NCBI GenBank assembly: GCA_008638375.1
Contig: CM018035.1
Span: 32,534,807 to 32,598,806 of the forward strand
Reading direction: 5' to 3'
Length of the DNA: 64,000 nucleotides
Source: Nyssa sinensis
Lineage: Eukaryota; Streptophyta; Magnoliopsida; Cornales; Nyssaceae
Part shown: piece by piece, positions 51,522 to 60,529 of the stretch
Position numbering within the stretch: position 1 is the first letter of the stretch
How the letters are laid out: each line of letters starts with the position of its first letter
Notes under the pieces: model-generated
The model's database searches: none
Seen by the model: the letters and a program-made list of their open reading frames with translations, nothing else
What the model was told of the DNA's origin: nothing
Position numbers and translations under genes: made by a program

Positions 51522-51706
51522 TGATATACCATAAAAAGACAGGCCAATCAACACTTGACACGTATGACCACAGTCCGATTTATGTTCAGCTAGCATGATT
51601 CTCGCTCAGCCAATGACATCCAGATCATCACATAAGGTCGGAAGTGACCAAACAAATATATCCAGAACTGATCACAGGGTCCAGACCAGATCTTCAGATC
51701 TCGTCA

Positions 51707-51850
51707 CCGCCTTAGCGGATTCCGAGCAAAGAATAGGGAAACAGTCTCCAATACGGAAACTACCATTTATGATTATCTCCGCCTTAGCGGATTCCGGGCA
51801 GAGGATAAGGAAGCAGTCTCCAATACGGAAACTACCATTTATGATTATCT
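51707..51850 (+). promoter_or_regulatory. 72-bp direct repeat upstream of LTR TATA box
   Basis: Two units start CCGCCTTAGCGGATTCCG and share TCTCCAATACGGAAACTACC. They lie 100-240 bp upstream of the TATA box, where LTR enhancers are found. CCGCCTTAGCGG is itself palindromic (CCGC...GCGG). The same pair is in the 3' LTR. Confidence 0.6.
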
Positions 51851-51950
51851 CCATCTACGACTCAATGCCCACAAGGTAACTGCAATCTCCGATGATCATA
51901 TCCCTATATTCATGGCGTCGAATCCTAATCAACTTAGGAAAGCTTCGGCC

Positions 51951-51960
51951 TATATATTAA
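51951..51960 (+). promoter_or_regulatory. LTR TATA box
   Basis: TATATATTAA about 200 bp before the LTR end, preceded by GC-richer sequence; the likely core promoter for the genomic RNA. Confidence 0.65.
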
Positions 51961-52151
51961 ACCCTAGAGGTACGCTATCAAATTCATGCTCATTCTTTGA
52001 CTTTCAATACAGTCTTTCAATTCCCTTACTCACTTAAGCATCGGAGCGGCTACCGCCGGAGCCAATCCGGTGGTCCTCTGATCATCTTTCTGAGTGTTCT
52101 ACAGGTCACGGAGCCCTCACGTGTTGCGAGTCAAAAAGTGCAGCATCAGTT

Positions 52152-52167
52152 TGGCGCCGTCTGTGGG
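52152..52167 (+). other. primer-binding site of the gypsy element
   Basis: TGGCGCCGTCTGTGGG starts three bases after the LTR. The TGGCGCCG start is shared with known plant gypsy primer sites such as those for tRNA-Asp; I cannot say which tRNA is used here. Confidence 0.7.
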
Positions 52168-52226
52168 AAACGACTAATCTCTACGTGCTTTATTCGTAAA
52201 CTCATCTTTTTCCCCACCGGAAAACC

Positions 52227-53948
52227 ATGGCACCAAATCTCCGACCCCGACAGAATACTCAGAGTTCGCAAAACGCTCAGCGTCAGCCGTCTGCTCCACG
52301 CACAAGAGGACCAGCGGCCAACCCTATGCGACAAGAGATCGAAGCAATAAAACGACACAATGAACTGGTGCAGGAGCAGTTGCTAGCCATTACTAGAACG
52401 CTGGCAACGCTCACGCAGAACCAAGCGGCGGCTTCTCCTAGCCCGCCGGTCAACTTCGTTGCAGGAACACAACCCCCGGTTGCCACGGGGAATGAAGAAC
52501 TTCGTGGGCAGGCCCCCGCTAACCAGCCTGGGCACCCCTCAGGCGTTGCTCACGCTGGCCGAGATCCACAGCCATCAACAGTCCCTGGCTGGGGAACATC
52601 CGCTTTTGTCCCCGACGAACATTACCGGAGCACTACCCGAGCCCCAACTCCTAGGGTTTCGGGAGCACCCCCGGCACCACAGGAACCTTATCATGCAGCG
52701 CCAGCCCCACCGGTTCGGATTCCTCCTCTATCCGAAGGGCGCACTCCACCCTATTACCCTGAAGCCGAGGCTGTCAGGCAGGGTTCACAAGATGTCAGAC
52801 TCAGAGACCCGCGAAGGGAAGAGGAGATTGCCGAGTCTATGGACCGGACAATCGGCTTAAGAGGACCTCAGAACCCTCCAGAGCAGGACGAACTGGCCAG
52901 GCTGCTCGGAAGACTAGCCACTCCGTTTACCCACGCCATCATGTCTGAAGAGAGGCCTAGAAAGTTCGTGGTGCCCAAATTCACTCTCTACGACGGATCT
53001 GGAGATCCAGGAGATCACCTATCTCATTACCAGCATACGATGGCCCTTCACGGAGCCTCAGATGCTTTCATGTGCCGAACGTTCATCACCAGCTTGAAGG
53101 GAACGGCTCTGAAGTGGTTCCATAACCTCCCTCCGAACTCCGTTGCCAGCTTTTACGAGCTCGGTAGACAGTTCTTGGATAGGTTTATGACCAGCAGGAG
53201 GCTCAGAAGGGGACCAGAATTCCTGCTGAACGTTAGGCAGACTAGGGAGGAATCCCTCCGGGCCTACATTGCCCGCTTCAACACCGAGCTCACTGAGATC
53301 ACGGATTGCAGCCCGAAATTCCTTGTTGCGGCCCTTACTGCCGGGCTTGCCCAAGGTGGCTTCAGAGACTCCTTGACAAAAAGCCCCCCGGCTGATATGG
53401 CAGCATTGATGGATCGGGCCAAAAAATACATCAACCTGGAAGAAGCCAACCGCTCAGCCCAGAAGGGCAAGGATCAGACCCAAAGGGATAATCCGAAGCG
53501 GGAGGACCATAAGAAGGAGGATCACAGAAGAGACTCCAACAAAAAGAGGGTCAGAAGCCCAGATAAGAAAACAGCTCCCAGAGCTGTGTACAACTCCGCA
53601 CCAAGGGAGTTCACCAACTTCACGCCTTTGAACACCACTCCGAACCAGGTACTCCGGCAGATCCGAGATCGGGAGAACCTGAGGTGGCCAGAGCCGATCA
53701 AAGGAGATCCCAGCCTGCGGGACCAAAGTAAGTATTGCAATTTCCATAAAGATCATGGGCATACTACTAACACTTGCAGGACCCTCCGATATGAGATAGA
53801 ACAGCTCATAAAGAAGGGACGTCTTCGGGAGTTCGTCAAACAAGACGGAAGGCAGAACCCCCAAGAAGACAAGCCTCAGCAGCGGCCAGATCAGAGGCCC
53901 GAACAGAGGCAAGAGCAGCGGGAAGGACGAAACGAGCCTCAGAGGTAG
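52227..53948 (+). CDS. gypsy gag (573 aa)
   Basis: Gag is the structural protein that packages element RNA. The first ATG after the primer site opens the frame. The N-terminal third is Pro/Gln-rich and disordered. A retrotransposon gag core lies at about residues 250-400 (FTLYDGSGDPGDHLSHYQ, GTALKWFHNLPPNSVASF, QTREESLRAYIARFN). A zinc-knuckle-like YCNFHKDHGHTTNTC is near residue 505, followed by a Gln/Arg-rich tail. It ends at TAG 53946-53948. The downstream protease is in the same frame with no other stop, so the UAG could be read through, or protease could start at its own ATG. Confidence 0.93.
   Translation: MAPNLRPRQNTQSSQNAQRQPSAPRTRGPAANPMRQEIEAIKRHNELVQEQLLAITRTLATLTQNQAAASPSPPVNFVAGTQPPVATGNEELRGQAPANQPGHPSGVAHAGRDPQPSTVPGWGTSAFVPDEHYRSTTRAPTPRVSGAPPAPQEPYHAAPAPPVRIPPLSEGRTPPYYPEAEAVRQGSQDVRLRDPRREEEIAESMDRTIGLRGPQNPPEQDELARLLGRLATPFTHAIMSEERPRKFVVPKFTLYDGSGDPGDHLSHYQHTMALHGASDAFMCRTFITSLKGTALKWFHNLPPNSVASFYELGRQFLDRFMTSRRLRRGPEFLLNVRQTREESLRAYIARFNTELTEITDCSPKFLVAALTAGLAQGGFRDSLTKSPPADMAALMDRAKKYINLEEANRSAQKGKDQTQRDNPKREDHKKEDHRRDSNKKRVRSPDKKTAPRAVYNSAPREFTNFTPLNTTPNQVLRQIRDRENLRWPEPIKGDPSLRDQSKYCNFHKDHGHTTNTCRTLRYEIEQLIKKGRLREFVKQDGRQNPQEDKPQQRPDQRPEQRQEQREGRNEPQR
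53946..53948 (+). promoter_or_regulatory. UAG between gag and protease, same frame
   Basis: The frame is open on both sides: the 16 codons from 53949 to the protease ATG at 53997 contain no stop. The 3' context (UAG AAC AAC) is not a classical leaky context, so reinitiation or simple mutation are alternatives. Confidence 0.6.
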
Positions 53949-53996
53949 AACAACCATGTTATCTACGTCCTCCATGCTGACTCCCCTGTTGCAGGA

Positions 53997-54590
53997 ATGT
54001 CCAACAGGGCAAGAAAAAGATATGCTCGGGAGGCCAGAACCGCCCCAAACATCTTGCAGGTCTCTAACGTCGAAAAGAGGCTCAAGCCAGGGCCAGAGAT
54101 CCAGTTCTCCGAGCAAGATCTAGCAGGGGTACACTGCCCTCACAGTGATGCCCTTGTTATCACCCTCAGAATCGCCAACTTCGAAACTAGAAGAGTCCTA
54201 GTCGACACTGGCAGCTCAGTCAACATTCTATTTTATGAACCGCTTAAGCGGATGGGCATAGACCAGGACAGCGTCAAACCCACCACTGCCGTAATGGCAG
54301 CTTTTGATGGCAGCCTCAGCACCCCCCTGGGGAGAGTTGACCTTCCTACCACTATTGGGGAAGGTGAAGGGCAGAAGACCACCATCTCAGAGTACATGGT
54401 GTTGAACATGAAGTCTCCATACAACGTCATCATTGGGAGACCCTGGCTACACCAGATAGGGGCGGTCACTTCGACCTTTCATCAGTGTCTGAAGTACGTC
54501 CACAATCAAAGCGTGCACTCGGTCCGAGGATGTCAGCCAACCTCACGAGAATGTCACGCTATTGCCCTCAAGGAGACAGCCCCAAAATAG
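53997..54590 (+). CDS. gypsy aspartic protease
   Basis: Retropepsin that would cut the polyprotein. The catalytic motif VLVDTGSSVNILFY is at about residues 67-80 with Asp, Thr and Gly intact (D at residue 70). It is followed by the conserved YNVIIGRPWLHQIGAVTST block typical of plant gypsy proteases. The frame is continuous with gag and pol and is closed by TAG 54588-54590. The ATG at 53997 may be internal to a larger fusion rather than a true start. Confidence 0.88.
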   Translation: MSNRARKRYAREARTAPNILQVSNVEKRLKPGPEIQFSEQDLAGVHCPHSDALVITLRIANFETRRVLVDTGSSVNILFYEPLKRMGIDQDSVKPTTAVMAAFDGSLSTPLGRVDLPTTIGEGEGQKTTISEYMVLNMKSPYNVIIGRPWLHQIGAVTSTFHQCLKYVHNQSVHSVRGCQPTSRECHAIALKETAPK

Positions 54591-54596
54591 CAATTA
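54588..54596 (+). promoter_or_regulatory. UAG-CAA-UUA leaky-stop context before pol
   Basis: The protease frame ends AAA TAG CAA TTA CAG, and the pol frame continues in the same phase without further stop. TAG CAA TTA equals the well-known tobamovirus-type readthrough context (UAG followed by CAR YYA). This suggests that RT-integrase is made by suppression of this stop. Confidence 0.6.
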
Positions 54597-57500
54597 CAGT
54601 ACACTCGGGACTGTGCAGATCCGGTTTTCACTCACACTCCCGAGGTGGAAGATTGCCCATCCGGCGTTGAAGAGCCCCTGAGCCCAAGGGGGCGTGATAG
54701 TCGAGCCAAGCCTGTTGGCGAGCCCATCAAGATACTGGTCAGTTCAGGAGCAGAGGGGCGTTATTTGTACATCGGCCCAGACCTTACGCCCGCCGAGCAG
54801 GAAAAGATAGTCAGGTTTCTGAAGAACAACCTCTCTATCTTTGCTTGGGAGACTAGGGACATGGAGGGAATAGATCCTAATCTGATAACTCACAAACTAA
54901 TGGTAGATCCAGACCACCCCCCGGTCAGACAGAAGAGAAGACCGATCGCTCCCGAACGGCATCGGGTTATAAATGAAGAAGTCCAGAGGCTGCTGGACGC
55001 CAGGATGATACGGGAAGTTTTCTATCCCGAGTGGTTAGCCAACACTGTGCTCGTCAAGAAGAAGAACGGCAAGTGGAGAGTCTGTGTTGACTATACAGAC
55101 CTTAACAAAGCATGTCCCAAGGACAGCTTCCCACTACCGAGAATAGATCAACTGGTTGACGCCATTGCAGGGCATGAGCTTATGAGTTTCATGGACGCCT
55201 ACTCTGGATACAACCAGATCCAGATGTACCCTCCAGATCAGGAAAAGACCGCTTTCATAACCGAAAGAGGACTCTATTGCTACAGAGTGATGCCTTTCGG
55301 TTTAAAGAATGCTGGAGCCACTTACCAACGGTTGGTGAACAAGATGTTCAGCCCACTGCTTGGCAGCACCATGGAGGTATACATCGACGACATGCTGGTA
55401 AAGAGCCTCCAGAAAGACAGCCACCTCCAGCATTTAGCCCAGACCTTTGATATCCTCAGACAGCACAAGATGAAGCTCAACCCCTCGAAATGTACCTTCG
55501 GAGTTACGAAGGGAAAATTCTTGGGGTACATCGTCTCTCAAAGAGGTATCGAAGCAGATCCCACTCAGATCCAAGCCCTGATTGGACTGAAGTCGCCAAA
55601 GACCAGAAAGGAGATTCAGGCACTGAACGGCAGAGTCGCCGCATTGAGCAGATTTATATCCAAGTCCACCGATCGCTGCCTACCTTTCTTCAAAGCTCTA
55701 AAGGGCGGCAAGGCTTTGCAATGGACAGAAGAATGCGAGCATTCCTTCCAAGAACTAAAGGAGTACTTAGCCTCTCCAGAGCTCCTGTCAAAACCTGTAC
55801 AAGGAGAAAAGCTGCTCCTGTACCTAGCAGTCTCTGAGAACGCGGTCAGTTCCGCACTAATCAGACAGGACAAAGGAGTACAGAGGCCTATATTCTACGT
55901 CAGTAGGGCACTACTCGACACGGAAAAAAGATACCCAGAAGTAGAGAAGCTGGCCTATGCCTTGGTCGTATCAGCCCGAAAGCTTCGACCTTACTTCCAG
56001 GCCCATCCAATTGAGATTCCAACTGCTTATCCTCTAAAGTCAATACTGAGGAAACCCGAGGTATCGGGAAGATTGGTCAAGTGGTCTGTGGAGCTAGGGG
56101 AGTTTGACATAGCATATGTACCCCGAAACTCCATCAAAGGGCAGGCCTTAGCCGACTTTGTAGCCGAGTTCACCCCGGCACTGCAGAACGAAGCACAAAT
56201 CGCCGAAACTACAGGAACCTGGCTGCTGTATATTGATGGATCGTCAACCGATCAAGGATCAGGGGTGGGACTGGTACTACAGTCCCCTGATGGACTTACA
56301 TCGGAAAAAGCAGTCAGCCTGGGATTTAAAGCTTCTAATAATAAAGCTGAATATGAGGCCCTAATCTTAGGGATGAAGCTTGCCCTGGAATGCGAGGCTC
56401 AGAACCTCGATGTCTTCTCCGACTCCCAACTGGTAGTAAGCCAAGTTTTGGGAGAGTTTGCCATTAAGGATGACAGGATGCTTCGGTACTCCGAACTGGT
56501 GAACCATTTAAAGCATTCTTTCCAGACTTTCACTATCCAGAAGATTGAGAGAAATCAGAACTGCAGAGCAGATGCTCTGGCTAACATGGCCTCCCGCCTC
56601 AAGTCTGAAACAGACTCCACCGTTAAAATCTCTTTTCAGCCAGGATCCAGCATTGAGGGAGCATCAGTTGCTCAAGTTGATGAACAGTCCCAGAGCTGGA
56701 TGACCCCAATCCTCCAGTATCTAAGATCCGGGCTCCTCCCAGAGGATAAAAACAAAGCCAGGAGAATCCGAATCAGAGCGGCTCGGTACCTGATCTTGAA
56801 CAACAAACTTTACAGGAGGTCATATTCTCAACCTCTGTTAAAATGTTTGGCTCCAGACGAGTCACAATATGTTTTGGCTGAAATTCACGAGGGAATTTGC
56901 GGGAATCACAATGGGGGCAGAACTATAGCCCACCGAGCTCTATCACAGGGCTACTACTGGCCCGGCATGCTGAAACAGGCTAAAGAATATGTTCGGAAGT
57001 GTGACAAATGTCAGAGATTCGCCTCGTACCAACACCAGCCTCAGCACGAGCTCATCCCGATTCCTAGCCCCTGGCCCTTTGCTCAATGGGGAATGGACAT
57101 TGTGGGCCCGTTACCACGAGCACCTCCAAACAGGAAGTACCTCCTGGTGGCTATCGACTACTTCTCTAAATGGGCCGAAGCCGAACCTTTAACGCATATT
57201 ATAGAAAAGGAAGTCGAAAGCTTCACCTGGAAGAATATTGTCTGCAGGTATGGCATACCACGTGTAATTATCTCGGATAATGGGACACAATTTACTGGTA
57301 AAGGCTTCAAGGCATTCTGCAAAAATCTCAACATCAGGCAGCACTTTGCCTCTCCAGGCCATCCACAAGCAAATGGGCAGGCAGAGGTCACCAACCGAAC
57401 AATCCTTGATGGGTTAAAGAAAAGGTTGGAACAAGCCAAAGGGAAGTGGGCAGAAGAGCTCCCAGGAGTCCTTTGGGCCTACCGTACAACCAGAAGAACT

Positions 57501-57932
57501 CCCACCTCTGAAACACCCTTCTCATTAGCCTATGGGACAGAAGCAGTAATTCCGGTTGAAATCGGTATGCCAACTCTGAGGACTGAGGCCTTTGAGCAAG
57601 AATCCAATGATCAGCAGCTGATGGAGAACTTGGATTTGCTCGAAGAGAGAAGGGATCAGGCCAGCATCAGGATGGAAGCCTACCAACAAAGAATGGTCAA
57701 TAAATCCAGGATAGGACTCAAGACAGTCAGCTTTCAAGTTGGCGACTTCGTCTTAAGAAGAGTCTTTCAGAACACCAAGGATCCCACTATGGGAAAGTTG
57801 TCACCAAATTGGGAAGGCCCCTACAAAGTAACGAAGGTCGTTCGACCTACCACTTACTGGCTTGAAGACACGATTGGGAAACCTGTTCCTAGGCCATGGA
57901 ACGTAGAACACTTGCGGAAGTATTATCAATGA
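54591..57932 (+). CDS. gypsy RT-RNase H-aRNase H-integrase polyprotein
   Basis: Replication and integration enzymes in one open frame; the first in-frame ATG is at 54645, giving 1095 codons (numbering below). RT spans about 85-350: VLVKKKNGKWRVCVDYTDLN and the catalytic YIDD at 246-249. RNase H 1 is at about 390-510 (YVSRALLDTEKRYPEVEKL). A second, archaeal-type RNase H lies at about 525-650: YIDGSSTDQGSG with D531, YEALILG, SDSQLV, RADALA. In integrase the HHCC motif starts near H748, and the catalytic triad is D818, D878 and E914 with exactly 35 residues between the last two. The C-terminal part ends WNVEHLRKYYQ. No missing catalytic residue seen. Translation may depend on readthrough of the UAG at 54588. 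Confidence 0.93.
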   Translation, partial: QLQYTRDCADPVFTHTPEVEDCPSGVEEPLSPRGRDSRAKPVGEPIKILVSSGAEGRYLYIGPDLTPAEQEKIVRFLKNNLSIFAWETRDMEGIDPNLITHKLMVDPDHPPVRQKRRPIAPERHRVINEEVQRLLDARMIREVFYPEWLANTVLVKKKNGKWRVCVDYTDLNKACPKDSFPLPRIDQLVDAIAGHELMSFMDAYSGYNQIQMYPPDQEKTAFITERGLYCYRVMPFGLKNAGATYQRLVNKMFSPLLGSTMEVYIDDMLVKSLQKDSHLQHLAQTFDILRQHKMKLNPSKCTFGVTKGKFLGYIVSQRGIEADPTQIQALIGLKSPKTRKEIQALNGRVAALSRFISKSTDRCLPFFKALKGGKALQWTEECEHSFQELKEYLASPELLSKPVQGEKLLLYLAVSENAVSSALIRQDKGVQRPIFYVSRALLDTEKRYPEVEKLAYALVVSARKLRPYFQAHPIEIPTAYPLKSILRKPEVSGRLVKWSVELGEFDIAYVPRNSIKGQALADFVAEFTPALQNEAQIAETTGTWLLYIDGSSTDQGSGVGLVLQSPDGLTSEKAVSLGFKASNNKAEYEALILGMKLALECEAQNLDVFSDSQLVVSQVLGEFAIKDDRMLRYSELVNHLKHSFQTFTIQKIERNQNCRADALANMASRLKSETDSTVKISFQPGSSIEGASVAQVDEQSQSWMTPILQYLRSGLLPEDKNKARRIRIRAARYLILNNKLYRRSYSQPLLKCLAPDESQYVLAEIHEGICGNHNGGRTIAHRALSQGYYWPGMLKQAKEYVRKCDKCQRFASYQHQPQHELIPIPSPWPFAQWGMDIVGPLPRAPPNRKYLLVAIDYFSKWAEAEPLTHIIEKEVESFTWKNIVCRYGIPRVIISDNGTQFTGKGFKAFCKNLNIRQHFASPGHPQANGQAEVTNRTILDGLKKRLEQAKGKWAEELPGVLWAYRTTRRTPTSETPFSLAYGTEAVIPVEIGMPTLRTEAFEQESNDQQLMENLDLLEERRDQASIRMEAYQQRMVNKSRIGLKTVSFQVGDFVLRRVFQNTKDPTMGKLSPNWEGPYKVTKVVRPTTYWLEDTIGKPVPRPWNVEHLRKYYQ

Positions 57933-57958
57933 AGATTTTTTTTTACTTCCTTAAAACG

Positions 57959-58722
57959 GTCCATCTATTAAATGCACAGGCCTTCAGAGCCTGGTCCATC
58001 TATTAATGCACAAGTCTTATGACTTGGTCCATCTATAAATGCACAGGCCTTCAGAGCCTGGTCCATCTATTAATGCACAAGTCTTATGACTTGGTCCATC
58101 TATTAATGCACAGGCCTTCAGAGCCTGGTCCATCTATTAATGCACAAGTCTTATGACTTGGTCCATCTATTAAATGCACAGGCCTTCAGAGCTTGGTCCA
58201 TCTATTAATGCACAAGTCTTATGACTTGGTCCATCTATAAATGCACAGGCCTTCAGAGCCTGGTCCATCTATTAATGCACAAGTCTTATGACTTGGTCCA
58301 TCTATAAATGCACAGGCCTTCAGAGCTTGGTCCATCTATTAATGCACAAGTCTTATGACTTGGTCCATCTATTAATGCACAGGCCTTCAGAGCCTGGTCC
58401 ATCTATTAATGCACAGGCCTTCAGAGCCTGGTCCATCTATTAATGCACAAGTCTTATGACTTGGTCCATATATTAATGCACAGGCCTTCAGAGCCTGGTC
58501 CATCTATTAATGCACAAGTCTTATGACTTGGTCCATCTATTAATGCACAGGCCTACAGAGCCTGGTCCATAATGTACGAGTGTCCACTCGGTCCATCTAC
58601 AGTGCACAGACCTTCAGAGTCTAGTCCATGCTATACAGATCTTAAATATTCGGCTCATAAAATATGCAGGCCTACCGAGCCTAGACTACTTTAATGCACA
58701 GGCCTTCCGAGCCTGGTCCACC
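57959..58722 (+). repeat. hairpin minisatellite array
   Basis: About 18 regular units of 33-34 bp, with more degenerate ones from 58560. Each unit is a constant linker GGTCCATCTATTAATGCA followed by a short inverted repeat. Type 1 is CAGGC-CTTCAGA-GCCTG, type 2 is CAAGTC-TTAT-GACTTG. The two types mostly alternate. Degenerate units keep pairing with other stems (CGAGT-GTCC-ACTCG near 58576; AGAC-CTTCAGA-GTCT near 58608). Tandem repeats in this part of Tat elements are known; the paired structure is what I see here. Confidence 0.9.
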
Positions 58723-59053
58723 GTCAATTAGCAGATTCTGTGATCCAGTCTATCCAAAGGCAGAAGTTCCGAGCATCTATCAACTAAAGTTTCCTAGATC
58801 GGAACACCTCGGATCTGATACTTATATTATTTGGCTTATCTGCCAAACAGACCAGTACTGTGGTTTCAACCAAAGGTAAAGTACGTCGACTCTGGCATTT
58901 TTCTAAGCTTTTTGATTTAATTTCAGAACAAACAGAAATGCATGAGAAGGCGCTTAAGCTTCAAAAGAGCATATTCACAGAAAATATCAGATCTGGGAAG
59001 AAGAAATTCAACTTTATTCATAACTCAAAAGATTTACATCAGTACAAAGACAC

Positions 59054-59143
59054 TATTACAGAAGCTATTACAGAAGCTATTACAGAAGCTGTTACAGAAG
59101 CTATTACAGAAGCTACTACAGAAGCTATTACAGAAGCTATGCT
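59054..59143 (+). repeat. 12-bp tandem repeat, about eight units
   Basis: GAAGCTATTACA repeated with single-base variants (ATT to GTT, ACT). Either strand is open through the array (ITEA repeats on +, ASVI/CNSF on -), which is a consequence of the 12-bp period. Confidence 0.9.
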
Positions 59144-59159
59144 TGGCAACATAATGGCT

Positions 59160-59724
59160 CTTCTCCTGGGATGATAAAGGGGCACAGGATCCAAAACTTC
59201 CAAAACCGCCTTCATCGGCTCCATTTGAAAGGAAGAAACCCTGAACCCCAGTCTGCATCAAGTAGTGCCCAGGCCATTTCATCATCACTATCACTGGTCC
59301 CATGACCAATGGATGATGGGGGCCATGGGCCCCAAGAGACTTTTTCATTCTCCACCTTTGTAATCGGCATGACTCCTCAGAAGAATAGAGCAAGGGTCTC
59401 TGCCAAGTCACATGGGGGAGAAGGTAACCCACCTTCAATCTTCTTCTTCACACCGTCTGTTTCACCCCAGCCACTTGGAGCAAGGGTCTCTGACAGAGTG
59501 TGAGGAAGGGGAGGCAATTCACCTTCGTCTTCATCACCAACACTCCAGGCCTCGGTTGAATCAGGGAGGGGCCACCACCAATCGGAGAAATCTCGACCGG
59601 ATGCCAGAGGAAACAAGAAGACTTGTGCCTCCTTCAATCCTTCCTTGGAGACTGAAAAAAGAGGAAGGTTAACTCTCGGCCGCAGGCTCATTATTCCTAA
59701 CTCAGGCAAGGAATCTTCCATCAT
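59160..59724 (-). CDS. second antisense ORF in gypsy 3' region (uncertain)
   Basis: From ATG 59724 on the minus strand a frame runs 116 codons to a TGA at 59377-59379, with an internal repeat (LPPLPHTLSETLA and LPSPPCDLAETLA). After the TGA the same frame stays open for another 52 codons (MPITKVENEKVSWGPWPPSS, then acidic SDSDDEMAWALLDADWGSG). A TATA-like CTATATATATGG lies at 59833-59822, about 100 nt upstream. The frame also extends upstream to 59904. No domain recognised; could be a broken or spliced exon. Confidence 0.35.
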
Positions 59725-59839
59725 CTCCGGACGAATGGGAGAAACTCCGGTAGCATATGAGGTTTCTCTCACAAACAAATCAGGGAGCAAAAGGGTTGAG
59801 TGCAACCGTATGCCCCGTTTCCATATATATAGACCCTTG

Positions 59840-60529
59840 AAGTCTAAAAGCCACCCAACCGAACCGTCGCAACGGTGAAAAAGAGAGTGGCCTCGAAAAC
59901 CCAAACGACGGTCGAATGACTAAGCGGTGCATTAAATAAGCCTCTTCAATATACCAAGAGACATAGTACAGAATTCTCAAGACAGAGACCGCAGTCCAGT
60001 ACTTAAGCTCTCAAATCGATAAAAAGGGGAACAAAGTCTAAAGTAAATAGACCCCCAATTCAAAGATTCAGACCTACTGGTCTTAACTATTTCATAACGG
60101 GTCAAGACATATAACAAAAACCAAACAGATCGGATATATCCCAATCCCGAATACTCAGCATACCGAGCATCATAATAACGAGCACAAGCTGCTCAGTTAA
60201 CCTCACAGACTCTTAATTCAGAGCAGTCTATCTCAGGGCTCAATAGAGATCCACTCCCGCTCTGTCAGGCTCTATCTATCTGGCTATATCTACTTTCTCG
60301 TCTTATTTTAATAAGGCAGATCTATATTCACTATTCAATGACAAGTATTGAAGATTAGAAAGCAACTGTTTGACCTAACATACAAAGGGTTCAGAGCAGC
60401 CACACTTGCAACAAAATTCACAAGAGGGAAAAATACAAGCAGAATCTGAAGAAAAGTCAATCTTATTGATCAAAAGGGAAAATATATTCACTACATCAAA
60501 AAAAAAAAGAACCAAAAGCCTATAAAGCC
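59840..60529. other. non-coding interval between antisense ORFs
   Basis: Contains further short inverted repeats resembling the array stems, such as AGACC-TACT-GGTCT near 60071 and GAGCA-CAAGC-TGCTC near 60182. An A-run lies at 60499-60509, near the likely 3' end of the antisense gene. No gene seen. Confidence 0.5.

Larger units (their letters stand above)
51522..52148 (+). repeat. 5' LTR of the young gypsy element
   Basis: Starts TGATATACCATAAAAAG and ends GTGCAGCATCA. Contains a 72-bp direct duplication (51707-51778, 51779-51850) and a TATA box TATATATTAA at 51951-51960. Confidence 0.95.

Noticed and set aside
53454..54116. A 220-codon minus-strand open frame opposite gag and protease
   Set aside because: Shadow of the sense coding region: no start context, no domain and sense-strand codon structure explains its openness.
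57959..58562. Alternating repeat considered as a CRISPR array with two spacer types
   Set aside because: The would-be spacers are only two recurring palindromes, and the context is a eukaryotic gypsy element.
59034..59154. Regular short repeats considered as a CRISPR-like array
   Set aside because: Units are contiguous 12-mers without spacers in a plant retrotransposon; it is a simple tandem repeat.
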